Of a stretch of DNA of 64,000 nt, positions 17,054 to 25,901 are shown one piece after another. The position numbers were made by a program, and so were the translations under genes. Under the pieces are notes generated by a model. It made no database searches. It was not told where the DNA came from and saw only the letters and a list, made by a program, of their open reading frames with translations. Position 1 is the stretch's first letter. Each line of letters starts with the position of its first letter. Source of the DNA: Streptomyces fradiae (GTDB lineage Bacteria > Actinomycetota > Actinomycetes > Streptomycetales > Streptomycetaceae); the NCBI RefSeq assembly GCF_041270065.1, contig NZ_CP065958.1:6696001-6760000 (forward strand). The letters are read 5' to 3'.

Positions 17054-17739
17054 GCCTGCTGCTCGCAGACGTGACCCTGACCTACCCCGACGGCGACGGC
17101 CGGCTCACCGCCCTCGACGCCGTCTCCCTCGACGTGCCGGCCGGCACCCTGACCGCCGTCGTCGGCCCCTCCGGCTCCGGCAAGTCCAGCCTGCTCGCCG
17201 TGGCCGCCACCCTGGTCACCCCGGACAGCGGCCGGGTCGTCGTGGCCGGCACCGAGACCGGCCCGCTCGGCCCGGCGGCCCGCGCCGAGCTGCGCCGCGA
17301 CCGCATCGGCATCGTCTTCCAGCAGCCCAATCTGCTGCCCTCGCTCACCGCGCTCGAACAGCTCCAGGTCATGGGGCACCTGTCCGGCCGTACGAGCCGG
17401 GCGGTACGGGACCGGGCCGCCGGACTCCTCGACGCCGTGGGCCTCGCCGAACAGGCGCACCGGCGCCCGCACCAGCTCTCCGGCGGCCAGCGCCAGCGCG
17501 TCAACATCGCCCGGGCGCTGATGAACGAGCCCTCCGTGCTCCTGGTCGACGAGCCCACCAGCGCCCTGGACCACGAGCGGGGCGCGGCCGTCATGGAGCT
17601 CCTCGCCGGTCTGACCGCCGAGCGCGGCACCGCCACGGTGCTCGTCACCCACGACCGGGCGCACCTGGGGCGCGCGGACCGGGTGGTGACGGTGCAGGAC
17701 GGGCGGCTGACGGAGGAGACGGCGCCCGCGGCCGTGTGA
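17050..17739 (+). CDS. ABC exporter ATP-binding protein
   Basis: A 229-residue ATPase of the LolD/MacB group. It has Walker A GPSGSGKSS (residues about 39-47), Q-loop VFQQPNLLP, signature LSGGQRQRVNIARAL, Walker B VLLVDEPTSALD and the switch His in LVTHDRAHL. It pairs with the FtsX-type permease upstream; the start overlaps that stop (ATGA 17050-17053). A 27-bp perfect hairpin follows at 17747. Control by the adjacent two-component system is inferred from the shared 13-bp motif. Confidence 0.95.
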   Translation: MSLLLADVTLTYPDGDGRLTALDAVSLDVPAGTLTAVVGPSGSGKSSLLAVAATLVTPDSGRVVVAGTETGPLGPAARAELRRDRIGIVFQQPNLLPSLTALEQLQVMGHLSGRTSRAVRDRAAGLLDAVGLAEQAHRRPHQLSGGQRQRVNIARALMNEPSVLLVDEPTSALDHERGAAVMELLAGLTAERGTATVLVTHDRAHLGRADRVVTVQDGRLTEETAPAAV

Positions 17740-17746
17740 CCGAGCC

Positions 17747-17804
17747 GCGGTACGAAGAAGGGCGCCCGGAGCAGAGATGCTCCGGGCGCCCTTCTTCGTA
17801 CCGC
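17747..17804. terminator. Perfect 27-bp hairpin between convergent genes
   Basis: Arms 17747-17773 and 17778-17804 pair without mismatch around a GAGA tetraloop. It sits between the stops of the ABC ATPase (17739) and the IclR gene (17815), so it can serve both directions. No T run follows on either side. Confidence 0.9.
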
Positions 17805-17814
17805 CGGACAGGCC

Positions 17815-18624
17815 CTAGGCCTGGCCGTTGCCCGCCGTGTTCACCAGGGCCGCCGACAGCTCCTGGGCGACCTGCTGCAGGATCGGGACGATCTTCTCGG
17901 TGGCGGCCTCGGTGACGCGGCCCGCCGGGCCCGAGATGGAGATGGCCGCCGCGGTGGGGGAGTCGGGCACCGGCACCGCGAGGCAGCGGACTCCTATCTC
18001 CTGCTCGTTGTCGTCGACCGCGTACCCCGTCTCGCGGACCGCCGCCAGGGCCTCCAGGAAGCCCTCGGGCGTGGTGATGGTCTTCTCGGTGGCGGCGGGC
18101 ATGCCGGTACGGGCGAGCAGCGCGCGCACCTCGTCGGCCGGGGTGTCGGCGAGCAGCGCCTTGCCCACGCCGGTGGAGTGCGGCAGCACCCGGCGGCCGA
18201 CCTCGGTGAACATGCGCATGGAGTGCTTGGAGGGCACCTGGGCGACGTAGACGATCTCGTCGCCGTCGAGCAGAGCCATGTTCGCCGTCTCGCCGGTCTC
18301 CTCCACCAGCCGCGCCAGGTACGGGCGGGCCCAGGTGCCGAGCAGCCGGGAGGCGGACTCGCCGAGCCGGATCAGGCGCGGGCCCAGGGCGTACCGGCGG
18401 TTGGGCTGCTGGCGGACGTAGCCGCAGGCGACCAGGGTGCGCATGAGGCGGTGGATGGTGGGCAGCGGCAGGCCGCTGCTGGCGGAGAGCTCGCTGAGCC
18501 CGACCTCGCCGCCGGCGTCGGCCATCCGCTCGAGGAGATCGAAGGCACGCTCGAGGGACTGGACGCCACCGCTCGCGGCGGCGGGTTTCGCGGCGTCGGT
18601 GGTGCTGGCGCTGGACGTCGGCAC
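17815..18624 (-). CDS. allR: IclR-family regulator, probable AllR of allantoin catabolism
   Basis: A 269-residue regulator. The N-terminal winged helix covers about residues 20-85 ([50 protein letters not shown]), and the IclR effector domain contains TGVGKALLA and [18 protein letters not shown]. The gene is divergent from allantoinase and allantoicase. In S. coelicolor, AllR is known to repress the allantoin genes and malate synthase; the same gene set here makes the assignment strong. GTG 18624 is chosen because AAAGGA lies 8 bases upstream; a longer start at 18654 adds only a disordered head. Its stop lies in a 20-bp sequence shared with the repeat at 36511. Confidence 0.88.
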   Translation of the reverse strand: MPTSSASTTDAAKPAAASGGVQSLERAFDLLERMADAGGEVGLSELSASSGLPLPTIHRLMRTLVACGYVRQQPNRRYALGPRLIRLGESASRLLGTWARPYLARLVEETGETANMALLDGDEIVYVAQVPSKHSMRMFTEVGRRVLPHSTGVGKALLADTPADEVRALLARTGMPAATEKTITTPEGFLEALAAVRETGYAVDDNEQEIGVRCLAVPVPDSPTAAAISISGPAGRVTEAATEKIVPILQQVAQELSAALVNTAGNGQA

Positions 18625-18803
18625 GGCAACGGTCCTTTCGGGGCAGGCGGGCAAGGCAGCAGCCTACCGGGCCGCCGAGCCGGACACACGGCCCAGGTCT
18701 CGGCGTCCGGGCCGGTCAGGGGGGTGTTTGTCCCAGGTCGGCGGCTGCCTCGCGGGCTCCTGATGCGCCCCGCATGTACGGAGCTACGTTCTACTGTACG
18801 AAA

Positions 18804-18946
18804 TTTCCATTCCACTTCATGGAAACGTCCAATCGGCCCTCGCGAGGCCGGGTCGCGCCGGGCGATCCTGGAAACGTGCTCTTGACGGCATGTCGTCACG
18901 CACGCAGACTCCTTCAACAGTTCGTTGAATTTTTGGTTCCGCGGAA
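18804..18946 (+). promoter_or_regulatory. Operator region of allantoinase (three palindromes)
   Basis: Between allR and allantoinase lie TTCCACTTCATGGAA (18810-18824, inside a TTTCCAT/ATGGAAA repeat 18804-18825), TTCAAC-AGTTC-GTTGAA (18913-18929) and TTCCGCGGAA (18937-18946). The first two match motifs before aceB at 5360-5392. These are the likely AllR sites for the divergent regulator and the allantoinase operon. Confidence 0.65.
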
Positions 18947-18971
18947 GCGGATGCGAGGAGAAGGGGTACGG

Positions 18972-20306
18972 GTGGACGTCAACCTGGTCCTGCGTTCGAC
19001 GCGGGTGATCACGCCCGAGGGGACGCGTGCGGCGTCGATCGCCGTTGCGGGCGGGACGATCGCGGCCGTGTGGCCCTACGACGCCGAGGTCCCGGCCGGC
19101 GCCCGGTTGGAGGACGTCGGCGACGACGTGATCCTGCCCGGCCTGGTCGACACCCACGTCCACGTCAACGACCCGGGTCGGACGGAGTGGGAGGGCTTCT
19201 ACACCGCGACGCGTGCCGCCGCGGCCGGCGGCATCACCACCCTCCTCGACATGCCCCTGAATTCCCTCCCGCCGACCACGACGGTGGAGCACCTGCGGAT
19301 CAAGCAGGACACCGCTCGACCGAAGGCGCATGTCGACACCGGGTTCTGGGGTGGCGCGCTGCCGGACAACGTCAAGGACCTGCGGCCCCTGCACGACGCC
19401 GGCGTCTTCGGCTTCAAGTGCTTCCTCTCCCCCTCCGGGGTGGAGGAGTTCCCGCAGCTCGACCAGGAACAGCTCGCCGCGTCGCTGGCGGAGATCGCCG
19501 GGTTCGACGGGCTGATGATCGTCCACGCCGAGGACCCCCACGAGCTCGACGCCGCCCCGCAGAAGCCGGGCGCGAAGTATGCCGACTTCCTCGCCTCCCG
19601 GCCCCGCATCGCGGAGAACACCGCGATCCAGAACCTCATCGACCAGGCCCGCCGCCTCGCCGCCCGCGTCCACGTGCTGCATCTGTCGTCGTCGGACGCG
19701 CTGCCGCTGATCGCCGCCGCCAAGGCCGAGGGCGTGAAGATCACCGTGGAGTCGTGTCCGCACTTCCTCACCCTGACCGCGGAGGAGATCCCGGACGGGG
19801 CGACCGAGTTCAAGTGCTGCCCGCCGATCCGTGAGGCGGTCAACCAGGACGCCCTGTGGGAGGGGCTGGCGGACGGGACGATCGACTGCATCGTCTCCGA
19901 CCACTCCCCGTCGACGGCTGATCTGAAGACCGGGGACTTCGCGTCCGCGTGGGGCGGGATCTCCTCGCTCCAGCTCGGGCTGCCCGCGATCTGGACCGAG
20001 GCCCGCCGCCGCGGCCACGACCTCACCGACCTCGCACGCTGGATGTCAACCAACCCGGCCAAGCTCGCCGGACTGGCCCGCAAGGGTGCGATCGAGCCGG
20101 GCCGGGACGCCGACTTCGCCGTCCTCGACCCCGACGCCACCTTCACCGTCGACCCCGCCGAACTCCAGCACCGCAACCGCGTCACCGCCTACGCCGGCAA
20201 GACCCTCCACGGCGTCGTCACCTCCGCCTGGCTCCGCGGTGAGCGGATCCAGCACCAGGGCACCCTCGCCGAGCCCACCGGCCGTCTCCTCGAAAGGAAC
20301 AACTGA
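18972..20306 (+). CDS. allB: Allantoinase
   Basis: Opens the hydantoin ring of allantoin to allantoate; cytoplasmic, binuclear metal amidohydrolase. In the 444-residue chain the metal ligands are visible: H62 and H64 in [18 protein letters not shown], carboxylated Lys149 in [11 protein letters not shown], later His in [10 protein letters not shown] and [11 protein letters not shown], and Asp in VSDHSPS. The NDPG after the HxH and the SPSG after the Lys are typical of AllB rather than dihydropyrimidinase. GTG 18972 is preceded by GGAGAAGGGG. One base separates the stop from the allantoicase start, so the two form an operon, probably repressed by AllR. Confidence 0.96.
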   Translation: MDVNLVLRSTRVITPEGTRAASIAVAGGTIAAVWPYDAEVPAGARLEDVGDDVILPGLVDTHVHVNDPGRTEWEGFYTATRAAAAGGITTLLDMPLNSLPPTTTVEHLRIKQDTARPKAHVDTGFWGGALPDNVKDLRPLHDAGVFGFKCFLSPSGVEEFPQLDQEQLAASLAEIAGFDGLMIVHAEDPHELDAAPQKPGAKYADFLASRPRIAENTAIQNLIDQARRLAARVHVLHLSSSDALPLIAAAKAEGVKITVESCPHFLTLTAEEIPDGATEFKCCPPIREAVNQDALWEGLADGTIDCIVSDHSPSTADLKTGDFASAWGGISSLQLGLPAIWTEARRRGHDLTDLARWMSTNPAKLAGLARKGAIEPGRDADFAVLDPDATFTVDPAELQHRNRVTAYAGKTLHGVVTSAWLRGERIQHQGTLAEPTGRLLERNN

Positions 20307-20307
20307 C

Positions 20308-21423
20308 GTGTCCGTCATACCCAGCTTCACCGGAGACGCGAGCCCCTACGGCGGCGGTGACCCCTACGCCGACTACCGCACGGCCGACTTCCCCTTCACG
20401 CAGTACGCCGACCTCGCCGACCGGCGCCTCGGCGCCGGCGTCGTCGCCGCCAACGACGAGTTCTTCGCCGAGCGGGAGAACCTGCTCAAGCCCGAGGCCG
20501 CCGAGTTCGACCCCGAGCACTTCGGCCACAAGGGCAAGATCATGGACGGCTGGGAGACCCGCCGCCGTCGCGGCGTCTCCGCCGCGCAGCCCCACCCCAC
20601 CGAGGACGACCACGACTGGGCCCTCGTGCGCCTGGGCGCCCCCGGCGTCATCCGCGGCCTCGTCGTCGACACCGCGCACTTCCGCGGCAACTACCCGCAG
20701 GCCGTGTCGGTGGAGGCCGCCTCCGTCGCCGGTTCGCCCTCGCCCGAGGAGCTGCTCGCCGACGACGTCAAGTGGACGACCCTCGTGCCGCGCACCGCCA
20801 TCGGCGGCCACGCCGCCAACGGCTTCGCCGTCGACGTCGAGCAGCGCTTCACCCACCTCCGCGTCAACCAGCACCCCGACGGCGGCATCGCCCGGCTCCG
20901 CGTGTACGGCGAGGTCGCCCCCGACCCCGAGTGGCTCGGTGTGCTCGGCACCTTCGACCTCGCGGCCCTGGAGAACGGCGGCCAGGTCGAGGACGCCTCC
21001 GACCGCTTCTACTCCCCGGCCACCAACACCATCCAGCCCGGCCGCTCCCGCAAGATGGACGACGGCTGGGAGACCCGCCGCCGCCGCGACAAGGGCAACG
21101 ACTGGATCCGCTACAGCCTCGCCGCCGAGGCCGAGATCCGCGCCGTCGAGATCGACACCGCGTACCTCAAGGGCAACAGCGCCGGCTGGGCCGCGCTCTC
21201 CGTCGCCGCCGAGGACTCCGAGGACTGGACCGAGATCCTGCCCCGGACCCGCCTCCAGCCCGACACCAACCACCGCTTCGTCCTCGACGCGCCGGCCGTC
21301 GGCTCCCGGGTCCGGATCGACATCTACCCCGACGGCGGCATCTCCCGCCTCCGTCTCTTCGGCTCGCTCACCGATGCGGGCACGGCGCGGCTGACCGCCC
21401 GCCACCAGGAACTGGGCGGCTGA
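20308..21423 (+). CDS. alc: Allantoicase
   Basis: Splits allantoate into ureidoglycolate and urea. The 371-residue protein is an internal duplication of two jelly-roll halves: KIMDGWETRRRR and HPDGGIARLRVYG in the first half are matched by KMDDGWETRRRR and YPDGGISRLRLFG in the second, the family hallmark. AAAGGA precedes the GTG. The next step, ureidoglycolate lyase, is not in the window; glyoxylate from it would feed malate synthase at 3581. The operon ends at a classical terminator at 21471. Confidence 0.96.
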   Translation: MSVIPSFTGDASPYGGGDPYADYRTADFPFTQYADLADRRLGAGVVAANDEFFAERENLLKPEAAEFDPEHFGHKGKIMDGWETRRRRGVSAAQPHPTEDDHDWALVRLGAPGVIRGLVVDTAHFRGNYPQAVSVEAASVAGSPSPEELLADDVKWTTLVPRTAIGGHAANGFAVDVEQRFTHLRVNQHPDGGIARLRVYGEVAPDPEWLGVLGTFDLAALENGGQVEDASDRFYSPATNTIQPGRSRKMDDGWETRRRRDKGNDWIRYSLAAEAEIRAVEIDTAYLKGNSAGWAALSVAAEDSEDWTEILPRTRLQPDTNHRFVLDAPAVGSRVRIDIYPDGGISRLRLFGSLTDAGTARLTARHQELGG

Positions 21424-21470
21424 CGCCACCCGGTCACATGATCTGGGCGGGTACGACACCCCGCCCGGCA

Positions 21471-21522
21471 CGAGGGCGCACCGGCCCGACAGCACCGGTG
21501 CGCCCTCGCCTTTCTTTTTTTT
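21471..21522 (+). terminator. Intrinsic terminator of the allantoin operon
   Basis: A 14-bp perfect stem (21471-21484 with 21495-21508), a 10-base loop and a T-rich run TTTCTTTTTTTT at 21511-21522. It has the canonical Rho-independent form, unusual for its long T run in this GC-rich DNA. Confidence 0.92.
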
Positions 21523-21555
21523 GCGGCTCGGTTCGCCGGTCCGTGGGGTGCCGGG

Positions 21556-22296
21556 TCAGGCCGCGTGGCCGCCGTCCACCGAGAACTCGGCGCCCGTCAC
21601 GTACGCAGCGCCCGGGCCGGCCAGGAAGGCCACCGTCGCCGCGACCTCGTCGGGCGTGCCGAAGCGGCCCAGGGCCGTCATCGCCGCCTGGCCCGACGCG
21701 TACGGGCCGTCCGCCGGGTTCATGTCGGTGTCGACCGGGCCCGGGTGGACCAGGTTCGCCGTGATGCCCCGGTCGCCCAGCTCGCGCGCCAGCGCCTTCG
21801 TCAGGCCGACGAGGGCCGACTTGCTGGTCGCGTACAGCGTGCCGCCCGGCCCCGGCACCCGCTTCGTCATGCAGGTGCCGATGGTGATGATCCGGCCGCC
21901 GTCCGTCATGCGGGCGGCCGCCGCCTGGGAGGCCAGGAAGGTCGCGCGGACGTTCACCGCGAGGACCCGGTCCACCTCGGCGAGCGACAGCTGCTCAAGC
22001 GGGCCGAGCACCCCGACGCCCACGTTGTTCACAAGGACGTCGAGCCGGCCGAGCGCGTCCGCCGCCCACTCCACCGCCCCCGCCGCGTCCCCGGCGTCGG
22101 CCGCGTCCGCGCGCAGCGGCAGCGCCTTGCCGCCCGTCGCCTCGATCCGGGCCGCGACCGCCCGCGCCCGCTCCTCCTCCCGTACGTACGTGAAGGCGAC
22201 GTGCGCGCCCTCCTCGGCCAGCCGGACGGCGGTCGCCGCGCCGATGCCCCGGCTGCCTCCGGTGACCAGGACCGCCTTGCCGTTCAACGTGGACAT
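21556..22296 (-). CDS. SDR family oxidoreductase
   Basis: A 246-residue Rossmann-fold dehydrogenase/reductase. The cofactor loop is VTGGSRGIG at 11-19, NNVG follows at 90-93, and the active-site pair is Tyr145 and Lys149 (YATSK). The position normally held by the catalytic Ser reads TIGTCMTK, so Thr131 or Cys132 replaces it. The C terminus VTGAEFSVDGGHAA is typical of FabG-like enzymes. The substrate is unknown. ATG 22296 is chosen because GAGGAG lies just upstream. It is divergent from the EamA exporter. Confidence 0.9.
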   Translation of the reverse strand: MSTLNGKAVLVTGGSRGIGAATAVRLAEEGAHVAFTYVREEERARAVAARIEATGGKALPLRADAADAGDAAGAVEWAADALGRLDVLVNNVGVGVLGPLEQLSLAEVDRVLAVNVRATFLASQAAAARMTDGGRIITIGTCMTKRVPGPGGTLYATSKSALVGLTKALARELGDRGITANLVHPGPVDTDMNPADGPYASGQAAMTALGRFGTPDEVAATVAFLAGPGAAYVTGAEFSVDGGHAA

Positions 22297-22523
22297 CTCG
22301 AACTCCTCGTACCTCGGTGACGCGGTGTCGTACCGCATCTCGTTGCGAGTTCAATCAAAGGCGGGCGGCGGCTGAGGTGCTGGCGGGAATCGGACGCCGA
22401 GCCGAGGGGGAGCCGGCCGGGGGAAACGTGTAGCCACCACCGGCCGCGCGCCGGTACGGTGATCCCCCCGCCCCGTGTGCGAGCCGCCGAAGTCTCCACC
22501 GCACCCCCAGAGTTGGAGACCGG

Positions 22524-23450
22524 ATGTCGTCCCTCGCCGCCCCGCTGCCCCTCGACGCCCCGCGCCGCGCCTGGCTCACCGACCTGCCCGTCCTGCTCGT
22601 CGCGGTGGTCTGGGGCGCCAGCTATCTCGCGGCGAAGGGCATCACCACCGCCCACACCGTGCTCGCCGTCCTTGTTCTGCGCTTCGCCGTGGTGCTGCCG
22701 GTCCTGGTGGCCGCGGGCCGGCGCCGGCTGCGGGCGCTGAACGCCGCGCAGTGGCGCGGGGCCGCCGTCCTCGGCCTGATCCTCGCCGGGATCTTCCTCC
22801 TGGAGACGTACGGAGTCGTCCACACCTCCGCCACCAACGCGGGTCTGATCATCAGCCTCACCATGATCCTCACGCCGCTCGCCGAGGCGGCCGTCACCCG
22901 CACCCGGCCGTCCCGCGCCTTCCTGGCCGCCGCCGCGCTCTCGGTGACCGGCGTGATCCTGCTGACCCAGGGCGGAGGCTTCACCGCGCCCAGCCTCGGC
23001 GACCTGCTGATGCTGCTCGCGGCCCTCGCCCGTACCGTGCACGTGCTCGCGATGTCCCGGATCAAGGCCGTACGGAGCGCCGACTCGCTCTCCCTCACCA
23101 CGGTCCAACTGGGCGCCGCCGTCGCCGTCTTCGCGGTCCTGGCCGCCGCGCCCGGCACCGGTGCCTCGCCGTGGGCGGCGGCCGCGGACTTCGGCCCCGG
23201 CGAGTGGGCGGGCCTGCTCTTCCTCTCCGTCTTCTGCACGCTCTTCGCCTTCTTCGTGCAGATGTGGGCCGTGCGCCGCACCTCCCCGTCCCGGGTCAGC
23301 CTGCTCCTCGGCACCGAACCCCTGTGGGCCGCGGCCGCCGGCATCGCGCTCGCGGGCGACCGGCCGGGCGTGGTGGGCCTGCTGGGCGCGGTCCTCGTCC
23401 TGGCCGGAACGGCGTGGGGCCGCCGGGCCGCCGACGGCGCCGCACACTAG
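22524..23450 (+). CDS. EamA/DMT family transporter
   Basis: A 308-residue membrane protein with ten hydrophobic helices in two EamA repeats. The first starts LPVLLVAVVWGASYLAAKG and includes TSATNAGLIISLTMILTPLAEA; the second has SVFCTLFAFFVQMWAVRRTSPSRVSLLLGTEPLWAAAAG, the family's signature region. DMT members export amino acids or other small metabolites; the substrate is not readable. It is alone on its strand. Confidence 0.92.
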   Translation: MSSLAAPLPLDAPRRAWLTDLPVLLVAVVWGASYLAAKGITTAHTVLAVLVLRFAVVLPVLVAAGRRRLRALNAAQWRGAAVLGLILAGIFLLETYGVVHTSATNAGLIISLTMILTPLAEAAVTRTRPSRAFLAAAALSVTGVILLTQGGGFTAPSLGDLLMLLAALARTVHVLAMSRIKAVRSADSLSLTTVQLGAAVAVFAVLAAAPGTGASPWAAAADFGPGEWAGLLFLSVFCTLFAFFVQMWAVRRTSPSRVSLLLGTEPLWAAAAGIALAGDRPGVVGLLGAVLVLAGTAWGRRAADGAAH

Positions 23451-23476
23451 TCGGCGGTCAGCCCACCAGGCGGCGG

Positions 23477-23695
23477 TCAGCTTCTGACTCGGTCCGACAT
23501 CACCATCAGCGCGAAGCCGAGCGCCGCTATCACGATGTTCGCGAACAGCGCGTGGTCCGCCAGGAACCACACGTTGTCGGTCAGGAAGCGGGTCACCCCC
23601 ATCAGCCGGAACCAGCCGTCGGTCAGCTCGCGGAGCACCCCGCAGATGCCGAAGACCGTCAACAGAAAGCCCGTGATCTCCAGAAACCTCTTCAT
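23477..23695 (-). CDS. Small two-helix membrane protein, 72 aa
   Basis: Starts MKRFLEITGFLLTVFGICGVLRELTDGWFR and ends ANIVIAALGFALMVMSDRVRS. Two membrane helices flank a loop that contains FLTDNVWFLADHALF. I do not recognise a family. It converges on the EamA gene and is divergent from the two-component system at 23863, sharing that 167-base promoter region. Size and GC pattern support a real gene. Confidence 0.7.
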   Translation of the reverse strand: MKRFLEITGFLLTVFGICGVLRELTDGWFRLMGVTRFLTDNVWFLADHALFANIVIAALGFALMVMSDRVRS

Positions 23696-23862
23696 GTCCC
23701 GAGCATGATCCACCGGCGGCCCCGCCCGCGTCGGCCGTCGGTATCGGACCCGGGACCCGCCGTACCGCCTTTCGTACGACCGAAGTCCCGACCCGCGCGA
23801 CTTTGGTATCGCGCGGCGGCTTCCGTGCCGCACCACGGCCCCCACCTGCGTACATTTCCGGT

Positions 23863-25092
23863 ATGACACGCACGGCCCGCCCGGAGCACACCTGGCTGCT
23901 CCCCTCCCATCTGGTCCAGGCCGCCCGCGACGGCGGCGACCGGCCGGAGGGGCCGCGGCCGCGCCGCACCGTGCGCGACTGGATCGTCGACACCGTCCTG
24001 TTCCTGCTCGCCGCGCTCGTCGGACTGCTCGCCGCCGAGACCAGCGCGCAGTACAACAGCGAGGCCGTCGCCCTCGCCGACCAGGTCGTCGGCGGTCTCG
24101 CCTGCGTCGCGCTCTGGCTGCGCCGCCGCTGGCCGGTCGGGCTCGCCGTCGCGCTGTCCCTGGTCAGCGTCGTCGCGCCGACCGCGGGCGGCGCGCTGCT
24201 CGCGAGCCTGTTCAGCGTCGCCGTGCGCCGCCCGTTCCGGCAGGTCGCCTGGATCGGGCTGCTCGCCATGGCCGCCTCCACCGCGCAGGTCTTCGCCCGC
24301 CCCGACCCCGGCACCGCCACCCTCCTCAACATCGGCGTCGGCGTCGTCCTGGTGCTGCTCGTCACCGCCTGGGGCATGCTGGTGCGCTCCCGCCGCCTGC
24401 TCGTCGAGGCGCTGCGCGACCGCGCCGTACGCGCCGAGGCCGAGGCCGAACTGCGCGCCCAGCAGGCCCAGCAACTGGCCCGCGAGGCCATCGCCCGCGA
24501 GATGCACGACGTGCTCGCGCACCGGCTCACCCTGCTCAGCGTGCACGCCGGCGCCCTGGAGTTCCGGCCCGACGCCCCGCCCGAGCAGGTCGCCCGCGCC
24601 GCCGGCGTCATCCGGGACAGCGCCCACGAGGCCCTGCAGGACCTGCGCGAGATCATCGGCGTGCTCCGCTCCCCGGACGAGGGCGCCGAGGACCGGCCGC
24701 AGCCCACCCTCGCCACCCTCGACACCCTGGTCGACGAGGTCCGCGAGGCCGGCATGAAGGTCGTCCTCGACTCCACCGTCACCGACCCGGACCGGGTCCC
24801 CGCCGCCACCGGCCGCACCGTCTACCGGATCGCCCAGGAAGCCCTCACCAACGCCCGCAAGCACGCCCCCGGCGCCGAGGTCACCCTCACCCTGCGCGGC
24901 CGCCCCGGCGACGGACTCACCGTCGAGGTCCGCAACCCCGCCCCCACCGGACCCGTCCCGCCCGTCCCCGGCTCGGGCCAGGGCCTCATCGGCCTCACCG
25001 AACGCGCCACCCTCGCCGGTGGCCGGATGGAGCACGGACCCGCCCCCGACGGCGGCTTCGCGCTGCACGCCTGGCTACCGTGGCCCGCATGA
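23863..25092 (+). CDS. Sensor histidine kinase (HisKA_3 type)
   Basis: A 409-residue kinase with an intrinsic membrane sensor: about five helices in residues 38-175 and almost no external loop. His215 is in AIAREMHDVLAHRLTLLS. The HATPase region has IAQEALTNARKHAPGAEV (N-box) and SGQGLIGLTERATLAGG (G-box). The stop overlaps the start of the response regulator (ATGA 25089). The signal is unknown; divergent neighbour 23477 is a small membrane protein that could be an accessory, which is inference. Confidence 0.95.
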   Translation: MTRTARPEHTWLLPSHLVQAARDGGDRPEGPRPRRTVRDWIVDTVLFLLAALVGLLAAETSAQYNSEAVALADQVVGGLACVALWLRRRWPVGLAVALSLVSVVAPTAGGALLASLFSVAVRRPFRQVAWIGLLAMAASTAQVFARPDPGTATLLNIGVGVVLVLLVTAWGMLVRSRRLLVEALRDRAVRAEAEAELRAQQAQQLAREAIAREMHDVLAHRLTLLSVHAGALEFRPDAPPEQVARAAGVIRDSAHEALQDLREIIGVLRSPDEGAEDRPQPTLATLDTLVDEVREAGMKVVLDSTVTDPDRVPAATGRTVYRIAQEALTNARKHAPGAEVTLTLRGRPGDGLTVEVRNPAPTGPVPPVPGSGQGLIGLTERATLAGGRMEHGPAPDGGFALHAWLPWPA

Positions 25093-25892
25093 CCTCCACC
25101 CCGCCGCCCACCGGGCCCACCGGGCCGTCCGAACCGCCGTCCGGCCCGCCGTCCGAGCGGACCCCGGTCCGACTGCTCGTCGTCGACGACGACCCCCTCG
25201 TCCGCGCCGGCCTCGCCCTCATGCTCGGCGGCGCCGAGGACGTCGAGATCGTCGGCGAGGGCGCCGACGGCGCCGAGGTGCCCGAGCTCGTCGACCGGCT
25301 CGCGCCCGACGTCGTCCTCATGGACATCCGCATGCCCGGCGTCGACGGCCTCACCGCCACCGAGCGGCTGCGCGCCCGGCCCGGCGCGCCCGAGGTCGTC
25401 GTGCTCACCACCTTCCACGCCGACGAGCAGGTGCTGCGCGCCCTGCGGGCCGGCGCCGCCGGGTTCCTCCTCAAGGACACCCCGCCCGCCGAGATCGTCA
25501 CCGCCGTCCGCCGGGTCGCCGCCGGTGACCCCGTCCTGTCCCCGGCCGTCACCCGTCAGCTGATGAGCCAGCTCGCCCGACGTACACCGGCCCCGGCACC
25601 GGACGCCCCCGCCCCGGAAACCCCCGCCGCCGAGCGGCCGCCGTCCCGCCGCGCCCTCGCCCGCGAACGCCTCGCCGCGCTCGCCGAGCGCGAACGCGAG
25701 GTCGCCGTCTGCGTCGGCCAGGGCCGCTCCAACGCCGAGATCGCCGGCACCCTGTACATGAGCGTGCCGACCGTCAAGACCCACGTCTCACGCATTCTGG
25801 CCAAACTCGGCCTCAACAACCGTGTCCAGATCGCGCTGTTGGTCCACGACGCGGGACTGCTCGACCTCCCCGACGGCGAGGACGCGGACTAG
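25089..25892 (+). CDS. NarL/LuxR-family response regulator
   Basis: A 267-residue regulator with a Pro-rich 26-residue head, receiver domain (VVDDDP acidic pocket, Asp79 in VVLMDIRMPG, Thr in VLTTFH, Lys in FLLKD), a Pro/Ala linker of about 40 residues and a LuxR HTH (ALAEREREVAVCVGQGRSNAEIAGTLYMSVPTVKTHVSRILAKLGL). It is translated together with the kinase. A P450 starts 10 bases downstream and may be in the same transcript. Confidence 0.95.
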   Translation: MTSTPPPTGPTGPSEPPSGPPSERTPVRLLVVDDDPLVRAGLALMLGGAEDVEIVGEGADGAEVPELVDRLAPDVVLMDIRMPGVDGLTATERLRARPGAPEVVVLTTFHADEQVLRALRAGAAGFLLKDTPPAEIVTAVRRVAAGDPVLSPAVTRQLMSQLARRTPAPAPDAPAPETPAAERPPSRRALARERLAALAEREREVAVCVGQGRSNAEIAGTLYMSVPTVKTHVSRILAKLGLNNRVQIALLVHDAGLLDLPDGEDAD

Positions 25893-25901
25893 CCTGACCC
25901 G

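Noticed and set aside
22284..24818. An 844-codon minus-strand frame across the EamA and histidine kinase genes
   Set aside because: Ser/Arg/Ala-rich shadow with no domain; both plus-strand genes underneath are well supported.
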